DNA from: Mytilus trossulus
Lineage: Eukaryota > Mollusca > Bivalvia > Mytilida > Mytilidae
NCBI RefSeq assembly: GCF_036588685.1
Contig: NC_086386.1
Location: 36,677,383 to 36,741,382 of the forward strand
DNA: 64,000 nt
Direction of reading: 5' to 3'
Position numbers and translations under genes: made by a program. Below the pieces are notes generated by a model. The model did no database searches. It saw nothing but the letters and a program-made list of their open reading frames with translations, and was not told the origin of the DNA. How positions within the stretch are numbered: position 1 is the first letter of the stretch; every line of letters begins with the position of its first letter. Below are positions 35,027 to 47,200 of the stretch, piece by piece.

Positions 35027-37613
35027 GTAACAATGTAATCTTAAGTTGTAAAAGATGAATAATATCTGGACATTCACCAAAATGATTAAATTTCAAATCA
35101 TAAAATCAAAACCTTGTCATAAAAATGACGCAACTACGTGACACATTATTTCTATATATATTTTTTTTAAATAATAGTTATGGATAAAGAGTGTTTCAAA
35201 TAATAATTTAAATCATTGATCTATCTGTTGTAATACTAGATCGTTGATAACTATTCAGGGTATCTGCGTTTACATGAAAAAAGACTGAAGACGAATGTGA
35301 TGTAAAAGAAGTATGATTTGTTAGTATGTATATGTTTTCCAGAAGAAGAAAAATTGTATTATTTGACATTTATTTATGTCGGTATGGTGAAATTTTAACG
35401 GTAGTAGCCTTAAGCTTTTTATTGCGTTTTCCTATTTATTATTACCAAATCCAGGAAAACAATTGTTTGTAATTCGTTTAGCTTGTAATTGATTGTTCTA
35501 TCCAGGTTATGTTGGCTGTTATGTTGACAAAAGTCAGAGATTGTTGGCGCGATTTGCAGGTGAAGGTAATATGAGTCTAGGGAAGTGTAGACATCTCTGC
35601 AGGGGATATAGATATCTTGGACTACAGGTAAACCCTTTTTTCATTTTTTTTTTTATAATTTCATTATATGTCAAAAGAAGATGTTGGTTTCCTTTTTATA
35701 ATGTCGGGTGTTATACTAAGTCATACATGCGTGGGTCACACTTCTCTTGAACTGAATTTTAATGTGCGTATTGTTATGTGTTTAATTTTCTACATTGGCT
35801 AGAGGTATAGGGGGTGTTGAGATCTCATTAACATGTTTAACCCCGCCGCAAATTTGCGCCTGTCCCAAGTCAGGTGCCTCTCGCCTTTGTTAGTCTTGTA
35901 TGATTTTAATTTCAGTTTCTTGTGTATAATTAGGCGTTTAGTATGACGTCCATTATCACTGAACTAGTATACATTTTTTAAAAGGCCAGCTGAAGAACGC
36001 CTCCGGATGCGGGAGTTTCTCGCTACATTTCGGCTGTTGTCTGCTCTTTGTCGGGTTGTTGTAGCTTTGACACATTCTCCATTTCCTTTCTCAATTTCAA
36101 ATCTGTAATTCAAAAAAGTATGTTTGTTTTTATTCCTTTATTCCAAACAAGCCTTGCTGACCACATGTTGCGTACAATGGCTTTGTTCTTAAGTTTAGTT
36201 TTCGAGCGAGACCGGTGTTGATGATGGTTTGCTATTCTTTTTATTTTATTTTCAAATTCAATTGTATTGCTGTAATGTAATATTTCTGTCGTGCGAACAT
36301 TAACTTCAAAAAACCATGATGAATATACCAAAGAAGAAATAAAAACTTCATGATCTTAGAAAAACAAAACATATTTGAAAGGTATATTTCTGACACGTGT
36401 ATGAACCTATTCCGGAATTTTTCTTTTTAAAATTAAAAAGTTGAATTGATATAATTTCCAGTATGGCAAGCAGTGCCTTTGTGGTAACTATCTCAACCAT
36501 CGGGCTTATCCACAATCATCAGAGTTACAATGTAACATGGTATGCACTTCAGAACCACATAGGATGTGTGGTGGACCATGGAGAAATTCGATCTACAGAG
36601 GTACCTTATTACTATTTGTATTAGCTTAGACAATGCATCTTATTTTACTTTTTGGAATTTTAGATCCTCAATGTTCTTCAACTTTGTAATTGTTTGGCTT
36701 AATAAATATTTTGATATGAGCGTCACTGATGAGCTCGAGTCTTATGTAGACCAAACGCGCGCCTGGCGTACTAAATTATAATCCTAGTACCTTTGATAAC
36801 TATTTTAAACGGAAGATAAATCATTCTGTAAATTTTTAATTTTTATTCATTGTATCAATAAACTCAAACGAATTTTTAGAATTTTTAGTATCATATAAAA
36901 AGTTAATTTTTTTAATATTTATTTTACAATATAGTATAATACATTTTTTAGTTCGAAAAGGATGAAAGTGTCTCATATGTCTTAAAGGCAGAGATCTAAT
37001 ATGGGTTTAAAGATTGTTATGTGATGATGTATGTTGGATCGTGACACTAAAATAAACTATTTACTTACTTACTAAAGATAACTACAGAAAAAACTCCATA
37101 CACAAAGACAGAATGAACAGAAATAAGAAATAAGGACAACAAATATAAGTTCGAAAAACATTAAGTAAAAAAAAATATATTAAATAACGTCAATCTACTT
37201 TAAACGAATTGTATATACATATAATACAAATGTGGTATAATTGCTAATGAATTCCATTAAGATCAAAGCAAAGGGTAAAGATGACTATATTTCCCTGTAA
37301 AATCTTCAATAATGAGGACAATTCGTATTGTATAGACGTCATTAAAGGTCAGATTTTTTATTTAACCATAAGTTACTCGAAGTGTTTATAAGTTCTTACT
37401 ATATCACTGACAACTACTAGCTACTTTTGTTAAGATTATGTTACGTCATGGAGTAGATTAAAACTGTTTTTTCATTGAACAGTTTTTCAAAGACACTGAA
37501 AATAATAGCAAATATGAAATACAGTGATATCCTAGATCAAAAATAAATGCATATACAGCTTGCAACAATTATTTCATGTTATCTTTTAAACACATTTATA
37601 TTTTTCAGTTTAG
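34939..37613 (+). CDS. Secreted single-WSC-domain protein, copy 1
   Basis: Predicted protein of 117 aa. Exons are 34939-35026, 35506-35627, 36462-36600 and 37609-37613. Residues 1-19 are a signal peptide (MRITLLLLICSLTIVNVDA). A WSC domain fills about residues 31-116: GYVGCYVD, GKCRHLC, QCLCGN, QCNMVC and MCGGPWRNSIYR give eight cysteines in the canonical order. Introns are phase 1, 0 and 1. The last exon adds only Val and a stop. WSC domains are known as putative carbohydrate-binding modules, so a secreted lectin-like role is likely. The gene converges on the - strand Methyltransf_FA/PAN pseudogene, and the paralogue is at 44155. Confidence 0.87.
35506..35627 (+). CDS. WSC gene 1, exon 2 (N-terminal half of WSC)
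   Basis: 122 nt, acceptor TATCCAG, donor GTAAAC in phase 0. Encodes YVGCYVD through GYRYLGLQ, including the first three domain cysteines. Confidence 0.9.
35720..36090 (+). repeat. Dispersed repeat E, continuous copy
   Basis: Runs from 'catacatgcgtgggtcacac' to 'tttgacacattctccatttc' in intron 2 of WSC gene 1. It aligns with the interrupted copy at 18180-19025. Confidence 0.75.
36462..36600 (+). CDS. WSC gene 1, exon 3 (C-terminal half of WSC)
   Basis: 139 nt from TTTCCAG to GTACCT. Encodes YGKQCLCGNYLNHR through MCGGPWRNSIYR, with five cysteines. Confidence 0.9.
36700..36805 (+). repeat. Dispersed repeat B copy
   Basis: 'gagtcttatgtagaccaaac' to 'gtacctttgataactatt', in intron 3 of WSC gene 1. 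Unit 2 lacks it at the matching place. Confidence 0.8.
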
Positions 37614-37690
37614 TGATTTGAGCGACAAAGAAAAGATTGAACCTTCCTTCACTTGTTATTCTAAATAAAATATAATTATGCAATCTTCTA
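37609..37690 (+). terminator. WSC gene 1, last exon with polyadenylation signal
   Basis: The TAG stop at 37611-37613 is followed by a short 3' UTR and AATAAA at 37664-37669. The same layout holds in the paralogue (AATAAA at 49453-49458). Confidence 0.65.
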
Positions 37691-39430
37691 AACTTTCAAC
37701 AAATTCATCTAACTCATCAGCCTTAAGCTTTATGAAATAGAAGATGTGATATGATTGCAAATGAAAGCACTCTTCACAAGAGACAAATGCTTAATGACAC
37801 AGAAATTGTCAACTATAGGTCACGGCCTTTAACAATGAACAAAACCTTTACCACATAGTTAGCTAAAAAGGCCCCTAAAGAACAGATCTGTAAAACAGTC
37901 TAACGTAAAAACGGCACATTTACGTACAAAAGACTATTCTAAGGGTACATCAATATATGCATTTCTCTCATATGGAAGAATTTAACGTAAAAATAAGATC
38001 TTGGGGTAAGATCTATTAATACAGCTATATACCTAAGGCGAAGAATCCACGTATGTTGACTGACAAAAAAAACATATAGTCGTCTAGGTTGAACAACAGT
38101 TTTTACTACATGAAGCTAAAAGAAGCCACAAGTCCTACTATCCTAAACAAAATGTGTATACATTATACAGTTGCTCTTGAAAATCTTTCCTTTACACCAA
38201 AAAAGAACAACAATCGTATGTTGAGTAAACCTGAGGATAATAAGGAAGACGATACAAGACTATTGACCGTACCCTTTTAAATAGTGAACCAAAGATAGAA
38301 TAAAATCGTAGATATACCAGATAAAATTGTCTACCGTCACATTACAATAAATTCCACAAATGATTTTACGGGGAATGCGCAGGACTTTAAAAAAAAAAGA
38401 TACAACGTAAAAAGGAGTCTTCTTAACAGAAATTGGAGATATTTTAAAGGAGTCAAAAAAGTTGACGAGAACAATACAAACAAACTTGATTGATTGTGTG
38501 TGGTTATGAAACATGTAGAGGTAGCCCATTATAATAAAGTTTGATACAAATTTGAAGGTTATCCTTGACCTTAGTTCATGATCGCAGTTAATTTAAAAAT
38601 AAAAAAAATACCAGTCACTGGACCAGGCAGTCTATTTTCTTTAATGGTGCGGAACAATTATAAAACTGTTTTGCCTATCAGGACTGACAAAAATGGCTCG
38701 AATAATCCCCCTTTGTGTATAAATGTAGAACACCAGGGATTATCTCTTTGTTTACCAGACGCAAGACGAAATTAACAATATGATCTTAGGTTATACTACT
38801 TAGTTTAGTGTTTAGGTACACAATGACATGAGGTCGTGTCCTCTAATCTATTGATTAAGGATACTAATGTCAATCCCTTGTCTGTGATAATTAGAACACA
38901 ATGGCTCTAGTTCATCCTCCTTTGTCTAGGACATTTACATGTATTATAATGAGTAAAGCAACTATCGTAAGTCACCCTCCTTTGACTTATATTTTTTTAT
39001 TGTTTTATAATTATAATAAACAAAAGGAAATCATGATCACCTTGCGTCAATTTTCAAAAACTTGTTCCATATGAACACAAGGCTAAGGTTTTGTACTTTT
39101 ACTGATAATAGAAATGAATGGACCATGAATGGACCATTGTCATTGTGTTCTACGTTATGATATGAAGGGATGACTAGTAATTGGATGTTCCACACTATCA
39201 AGCAAAGTTTATACGATTTGTTTTCTTTTGGTTTATGAAGACATATCATGTGAGAAATTTTCTTCTTTATACAAACCTTTATAAATTTAATTCCTGTCCG
39301 AAATATCGTCAACCTAAATCCATCAATTGAAAATACTATTTCAAAACGTTGAGGGATTCAGTCGAGGGTTATGCCAGGTAATGGACTAACCCCGAGAAGG
39401 AAGACGTAAACACTCTTTCCTAGTGGTTCA
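37691..39430. other. Intergenic spacer of unit 1
   Basis: Contains a reverse copy of repeat A (about 37738-37900). From about 37950 it holds sequence that matches 51597-51760 in unit 2 ('tatacagttgctcttgaaaa' in both). The ORFs at 38089-39312 show no recognisable protein. Confidence 0.5.
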
Positions 39431-41620
39431 AGGTGGTGAGGTCGTTGATCGAAATCAGAATTAAGAAACTGAATGAGTCTATCAATGCCCATTCTACGTC
39501 AAACTTTAAAGACCCAAAGGTTGCAAAACACTTATCCTACTTTCATGGCAAGTTTGTTGTTGTCCCGCAAATAAAGCCCCTAATAGCATCTTTTTTGTTT
39601 GTAAAGCTCGTTACATTGACTGCTTGATAAACAAATTAGGTATTGACAATTCACTTTGTTTATTTTAAATTTCATCCAAAGATGAAGAGCTGGATCTTCC
39701 ATCACTGTATTGGATACATAAACTAAATAAATGACCTTACAAACAACGGTATATTGCTGGGTCTTCCAAGTGATCCACGAAACCTCTTTCTAAATTATTA
39801 ACATCTATTCTATCAGCAATCAAAGACGGGTTTCAAAGTTATTGTGAAACTGCCTATACTAGAGGTGGCGTGAATCAGATGTGATTACTTAAAAATTCCA
39901 AAGATTTTTTAGAATACATACAAAATGTACAATCTAACTCTCTTTCATCTTGCAACAGTGGACCTTTCTTCACCTTACACAAGTATGACACATTCTAAAC
40001 TAAACGACATTGAAAGAGTTGGTATAGCTCTGTTTCATACAAAACAGAAGATCCAACGTAGATACAAGTATCTTGTCTTAGGGAGAGATAAATCCTACTT
40101 TGTAAATTTGTAAAGGATCACTCTGATTCAAGCAAAATAATCTCTGAAACTGACATTATCAAGCTGCTCAAATGATTTCTAGATTGACAACATATTTGTT
40201 AAGTTCGAAAGTCGTGTTTTTCAACAGACTATCGGCATTCCAATAGGAATCAATTGTGCCCCTCTTCTTGCCGACTTGTTTCTTTATTATTATGAGGCTG
40301 ATTTCATACAGGAACTTCTTAGGGAGAGAAAAAAGCAATATCGTTTTATTTGACGTTCCGCTACATAGATGATGTTCTTTCACTAAATAATTCAAAATTT
40401 GTTGACTATCTTGAACTCATCTATCCAATCGAAGTAGAGATGAAGGATAGTAGATAAATAGTTAAGTCGGCCTCATATTTTGACTAACATCTAGAAATTG
40501 ACAATGAGGGTCGGTTGATAACAATTCAAACCATGTAATGGGTTCAAATATCAAATGTACAATTAAACAAAGCATGTTCATGTGAGACGATTTCTTAAAT
40601 TCAACCCTATAAAATACAAAGTAATCATAGTAGGATTACTTTCATATGTAGTTAGTAATAAGGCACATAAATATTGACAGTCTAATAAAATACATTGACC
40701 AGATCGACCTCTATTACCCTGAAACGCACAAATAAAGAACCTGTCTATTGTGCAAGAGTAAACCTGATGAAAGATTAATGATAAGAAGTTAGCAATATCC
40801 TTCAGCTCTACTTTCTGCTATATACTAGTAGATGATGTTCTTTCACTAAATAATTCAAAATTTGGTCATTATGTTGAACGCATCCATCCCATCGAACTGG
40901 AGATTAAGGATGCAACATATGCAGTTAAATCGGCGTCATATTTTGAATTACATCTCGAAATTGAAAATAAAGGTCGGTTGAAAACAAAACTTTACGACAA
41001 AAGAGATGATATCAGCCATCCAATTATGAGTTTTCCATTTCTAAGTAGCAACATTCTAAAAGCACCTGCATCCGTGGTATATATCTCCCGATTGAAACGA
41101 TATTCTCGTGCTTGCATTTCATATCATGATTTTCTTGAAAGAGAGTTGCTGCTTTCAGGGACGCTATTAAACCAAGAGTTCCGAATGGTTAAGGTGAAAT
41201 CAACCCTTCGTAAATTTCACGGACTCCATCATAAGTTGGTTGACCGTTATGGAATAACCGTTTTACAAATGATATCGTATATGTTCTTTACGTCGTTACT
41301 ACAATTCTCTTCCCCTTTCATGAGTGTGACCTACCGAAAAAGACTATTTACCAGATGTGTTATAACATGAGGAACACAACGGGTGCCACATTAGGAACAG
41401 GATTTGCTTACCCTTCCGTAGCCTCTGAGATCACCCCTAGTTTTTGGTGGGGTTCGTGTTTCTTATTCTTTAGTTTTCTATGTTGTGCCATGTGTACTGT
41501 TGTTTGTCAATTTGTCTTTTTCATTTTTAAGCCATGGCGTTGTCAGTTTGTTTTAGATTTATGAGTTTGACTGTCCCTCTGGTATCCTTCGTCCCTCTTT
41601 TATGCACTTGTGTAAAAACA
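39430..41620 (+). pseudogene. Penelope-like reverse transcriptase relic, longest copy
   Basis: Broken frames recover, in order: SNFKDPKVAKHLSYFHGKF; a region like LDLPSLYWI-KL; the stretch before the LYTSIPHSKL motif; the catalytic YIDDVLSLNN block; and KLYDKRDD...LVDRYG. Stops and frameshifts interrupt it throughout. The catalytic block occurs twice (about 40370 and 40830), with about 400 bp of other sequence between. The copy at 51.7 kb has the same internal rearrangement. The YW-PKLHK style and Y-DD motif suit a Penelope-like or related element, class uncertain. A GIY-YIG endonuclease was not found. Confidence 0.72.
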
Positions 41621-42328
41621 TTATGGTTACATCGACGGCAAACAGTCAGCACAGAGAAAATAATCTGAAGGTACATGGAACCATGAGTGCATAATAACAT
41701 ATATTATAGCTTGCAGTATGATTTGTTCGAACTAAAACAATTACTGATCGAAACGTGCGATTTTTCCATTTAAAGTGAGCAGATTAGTTCAGTCAAAATA
41801 ATAATTTTGACCCACGAACTGCGCTTTTCTTTATAATTTATTTCGTATTTACGAATACAACAGGACAGTTAAGAAATTTTAGTGTTTATGCCTTTATGAT
41901 TCGATATTAAATTTCTCAATAGACGAGCACCGTTCATAACCTTTTGTCTCATGCATTTATTGTCAGTCGTAAAACCAATTTCATCGATAATATGATATAA
42001 TATTCTAAAAAAAAATATAGTTAGAAACATTGTAGATATGACAATGTTAATAAATGTGTTCAGACATTCTTTATTAGGAAAAAAGTTAACTACCAAAAAA
42101 AAAAAACTCAGAGGAAAATTTAAAAAGAAAGTCTCTAATAAAATGTCAAAATCAAAAGCTGAAAAACTTCAAACAAATAAATAACCACTACCATATTCCT
42201 GATTTGGTACAAGCATACTCTTATGAAGAAGATGGTGTGATAACAGTGTTAGTGTCATTCTACATATATGATACAAAATTACTTGTATATCAGTTCTTCT
42301 GGTTGCTTTTTATGCGGATTTTACTTAT

Positions 42329-43559
42329 ATGACTTCCACTCACGCAATCTACACTAATTTGAAAATAGTAGACTTAGAATTGTTACACACAATATCTGAA
42401 AATAATGTACAGGTACAAGCTTCTGTATTGAAAACACATCCACCACATTCCAAATCCAAAATACAAAGACACGCGCATTCCTCTTCTGAATTTTCTTCCA
42501 AAATTTTGAGAATATTAAGGGTAGGAAAATTAGAATTCCTCTAAGTTTCCATTCTACCAAACTCTTCTTTTGACATTGTACAGTTGAATCTGAAACAAAT
42601 AAGACTTTTTACATTTACAGTTAAATTTATAGTTGAAAATAATATGTGTATTTACATTGTATTTGAATGACAAACAAAATGAAGATATCCGCATCCTATG
42701 GCTATTTTGTTACTTGATGTAAATAAAAAGCTTTGGTAATCAAGTCAAAACATGTTTTAAGAAAATTTGTACTGTTTATAGGATGTTTATTTTTTAAACT
42801 TTTTTATCTGTTGAATCTAGAGTTGTACGTCATTCAACCAATTAAAATAAACATAAGAATTTTATTCTGACGGAATTTTCAACTGTTCTAATTTGATGGC
42901 AATCATCAATTGCCAGATGCAGTCGGATCTACAGACATATCTAAATTCAAGAATCAACTGCATATTGAGATAGAATCTGGACTTTTCACTCAAATGTGTA
43001 TACATATTTTCAACTATTTATGGCGAGTTTTTTTAATTACATTATCAAAAGTCAATCACAAAAAAATATACTACAGGTATTCATGGGAATCAATTATCAA
43101 AAAAACAAATAATAAAATTGTGCACTCACCATCAAGAAAAAATTTCAAGTTGAAAGATGCTTCATGCATTGTACTGATTTCAATATTTTGAACTGCAAAT
43201 GGGCAAGGCTCTTGCCATGTCATGAAGATGTGTTTGTTTAGAATATTTCCTGTTCCAACTAGAACATTCCCAACTAATCCAAAACGTTTTCTCTTGATTT
43301 ATGTCAAAAAGCCCAGGTTTCTTAAAAAAGTTCACAACATCACGTGTGAGAATTTCACTCCGACCAAGGACCGATTTTTTATTAATCCATCCCGCTATTA
43401 TATTATAGAAAATGGGTTTGCGAACTGATTACTTCCTTGATAGTAGTTGCAGATGAAGATCTTATGGTCCTTAACCTATGAATTTCAGAAACTGTTATTA
43501 CTTTGGAAATTCTCCATAGTCTTGGAGAAGATCGTTATTTGTCGCGTTAAATTCAAAAG
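42329..43559 (-). pseudogene. Methyltransf_FA plus PAN-like gene, broken copy
   Basis: Two exons aligned with the intact paralogue at 59069-62584. The exon at about 43559-43129 carries the Methyltransf_FA domain but has an in-frame TAA soon after DYGEFPK, more stops after it, and a 7-base deletion at the FWISW segment. The PAN-like exon, about 42567-42329, is frameshifted near its start and then regains the frame CGGCVFNTEACTCTLF. Splice sites are still present (TTTGTAG acceptor, GTGAGT donor). This is the unit 1 partner of the intact gene. Confidence 0.85.
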
Positions 43560-44010
43560 GAAGCGATTTAGTTGAAGCTACAAATTAATAGAGAATGTTA
43601 AAACATTTCAAATGTCGTGCAATGCTCTGTCAACAACGTGTTTCACAGTGTCTTGAGTTTCAGTATTTATTATTAAATATTCTGAAAAGTTTTATAGGAA
43701 AGAAAATGCATCGACAGGGGTATTGAAACTTGTTCCTTTATTTTGATTAAATTTTGGTTGGATAGTATTTTGATTTATTTTAAACGGTGAGATGATGTGA
43801 CGTTATTTTTAGAGGAAGACAGAGGACGATAACTATGTTATGAATTGTCACTATTCGTTTTGAAATCATTTAAAATAAATTTAGATCAATGTAAAACTTA
43901 TTGAGAAACATAAAAATCTATCTCTGTTTTGCCGTTATATATAGAATTAAGCCTACATATTTTTAGCAAAACAATTCCATTTATTATACTTTTTCGTATT
44001 TATTCGTTGT

Positions 44011-44023
44011 TCCGTAATATAAG
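44011..44023 (+). promoter_or_regulatory. Possible core promoter of WSC gene 2
   Basis: The same TCCGTAATATAAG as at 34802, at nearly the same distance from the ATG, in otherwise diverged upstream DNA. Confidence 0.4.
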
Positions 44024-44154
44024 AATCATCGATTTTTGTCATTGTATATATATTTATGTTAAGATTAATCACGCACCAAAATCATTTCAACGCATTTAAC
44101 GTTAAACATTGACAGATTTCAGAAAGTTTTAGCGTTCAGAATAAGAATTCAACA

Positions 44155-44248
44155 ATGAGGATTACGCTGCTTTTTCTTATCTGCTTTGTGACCTTTGCTA
44201 GTGTAAATGCCGCCAGAAACGATTTTATGCGAGAAGGGCATTATAAAG
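44155..44248 (+). CDS. WSC gene 2, exon 1 (signal peptide)
   Basis: 31 codons plus one base, donor GTAACA. The frame reads on into the intron to 44340, which is why a longer ORF appears here. Confidence 0.86.
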
Positions 44249-47200
44249 GTAACAACGCAATCTTTAAAAGTTGTCACACGATTATTATCGGTACAATTAA
44301 CAAACTGGATAAACGTGCAATCATAAAATCAAAACCTTAACGTGAAAATGATGACATCACGTCACAAATTATTTCTTTATCTGGTTTCGCAAATGATAGT
44401 TATAGATCAGTTAGCTTTAAGATCATTAATAATCTAATTATTGAACTATCTATTGTATTACTTAAACATTTAGATCTTGATTGTTGATAATTAATCAGAG
44501 CTTTCTACCCATAAAAAAAAATTGAAGACGTGTGTGATGTAAAAGTAATATTGTGTTAGTATATAGTTTCGTTTACTAGAAAAAGAGGTTTAATTATTTG
44601 ATATTATGTCGATAAAATGTAATTGTAAATTTAACCTAATTTTTGTGCTCCTATTTATTTAAACCAAGTCCAAGAAAAATTAAAAACCAATTGTTCAGAG
44701 AACAATTGTAGGTCTTTCCACTAGTAAAGATCTATTTTGATATTGAAATATGAAAAATCAGTTTAAAATGTTAGTTCCTATGGCTTTATGATGTATTTAT
44801 ATGAATTTAAAGCAAAGGTCAAAATCTAGAACGTCATCTTAACCTATGACCTTGACCTCAATTTCAAGTTCATTAACCAAGGACTTTAAATCAAAAGACC
44901 CTAGGTCTTTAATATGTTTGGTTTATTAGTAATATCACTTTACGAGTAATTCTAAATGTAAGATGGGCAAAAACTCCCATTTATTGTCTGCGCACCCTTT
45001 CAACCAAAATATACAAGTAAGGACATGTCGCAACTAACAGTTTATGAACAATTATTTGTCGATATGTCATAAGGTATTTGAAAATAAATGAAAATAAGCC
45101 AAAATCAAAATTTAGAATATGACCTTGACCTTTGACCTTGACCTCATTTTTATTTTTTTGGACCAAGGACCTCGAATCAAAAGACCCTATGTCTTTATCA
45201 CTTATGGTTTACCATTTAGAAATGCATATCACTTAATTAAATGAAAAAGGGGGAATAACTCTCATATGGAGTCTCCGTAAAGCTTCGGTCCAAATGAATA
45301 TCCTAATCCTGAAGATGTAACGAGCAATTTGGTAAAATAAATTTGTCATTATCTTTAACGGTTGCGAAGGAGTAGTGGCCACAAGAAAAACAGTGTTTGG
45401 GGAGATAACTCTTACAACGTAAAGTATTTTGTTACGCAGTTGTAAATTCTAAAGCGTATAAACTATACGATACCATATTCTAAATATCTAAGCGACATCT
45501 TTTGAAACATCAATACTACGCAAGAAAAAAAATTAGGCGGAAGAAAAAAAATAAAAATAATAATAATAATAATTAAAAACCAATTGTTCAGAGAACAATG
45601 AGGAACATTGGTCAATTATTCCCCTTTAATGACAACACAGGTGGCAGTGCAGTAGATCAGGTCCAACACACAGCATCTCTTATCTATATCATATTGAGAA
45701 TTACATTGATACTTGTATACAAACTGTTATAAGAACTTTTTTTATTACTTAATATCTTTTAACTGATATTGTGAACTTGGATGTGTTTTATAGAGATGGA
45801 CATATGTTTTTAAACATTTTTAAATAAGAAATTGACATTTGCAACAAAAAAGGAAAAAATATGAAAAGCACATATAATTGATAGTCCTATAACATTTATG
45901 ATATATGACTTGGGGGAATTATTTTCTTTTTCAAAATTGATTTATTTTTTTACTTATTTTGCTATTTATTATCTTTCATTTTTACTATCAATTTGCATTA
46001 AAAAAAAATATCAGCATTAAAACATTAATTAACCAAAATATAATGCTAATGTATATACTATAGAACTAAAAGATTAATGGACAGCTAGCAAAAACAGTTT
46101 AATTTGCTGTGATCTTTATTTTTTGCAGAGTGATCATAAATCAGTTACAAGTTTTTTACAAATGAAACTAATTTGTAATTAAACAAAAAAATAACAATCT
46201 TATATTATATGATATTCGTCAAGAGCTACAGGTTTGAAATATTTTTCATAAAAAGAAGTTCTTTTATTTCAGCAATGTTAGGCCAGTATTAGTAACATGC
46301 AACACAGTCACACAGAGACTTTAAAATAATTAGATCTTTATTTATGTAACATTTTGTAGGTGATTTTTTGTTCTTTTCATTTTGGTATGAAACTTTATTT
46401 CGACATAGAATAAGTTATCTTTTGTTCCCAGTCGCAGGTATTTCAGAAATCTATTGTTGTTCAATTGCTGAGTTGTATTGGTGTTTTTAACCCTATTTGT
46501 TTCAGATATATCTTTATTGATTTTGATGAAAAATGTGCAGTCATTTCCAAAATTCTGATTTCTGTCATTTGATTCTCATTTTAAAAAAATGAAGTGAATT
46601 AAATCTTAATGCAAAAAAATATCAAATTTGAAATTGAAAGCTAGGTTTTGTTTTTAATTTGTTATATATACAAGTATAAAGATTTCTACCAGTTTAATTA
46701 ATGAAATTTATTTAAAGAATAACACAAATGAAAAAAATATACTATATTTATATATGTGTAAACAATTTAATTATTATTTAAAAATATTCATAAATATATA
46801 CATGAATCTAACAACACTTTTACATTCCATTTTTTTAAATAATAAAAAAAGAAATACATTCATTTAATTTATATCTTTAATTGTAAGTATGTTAAAATAA
46901 ACTCTCTCATTTTTCTTCCACTGCATGATAATACACATGCACTCCTGTAGTTTTTCTTTAGTTCAGGCAATCAGGGACTTTCTATACTAAGTTCACTGAG
47001 GGAATGGATTCAAAATTATACACATTTGTCATTAATATACTAAATAGTGATTGAAATAAAAATAATATGTAAGAATTTATTTGAATTAAGATTTATCAGC
47101 ATACACATATTTGTTTATCATATGTGGCAATGACTGCATGCTGGCTTTCTTATCATACAAACAGATGTTGTTGGACCTGATCTACCACAGCGCCACCTGG

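Noticed and set aside
41355-41564. 69-aa frame with TLGTGFAYPSVASEITPSFWWGS
   Set aside because: The same frame recurs at 58.1 kb and antisense at 50.5 kb, always in the retroelement 3' tail, and it carries frameshifting differences.
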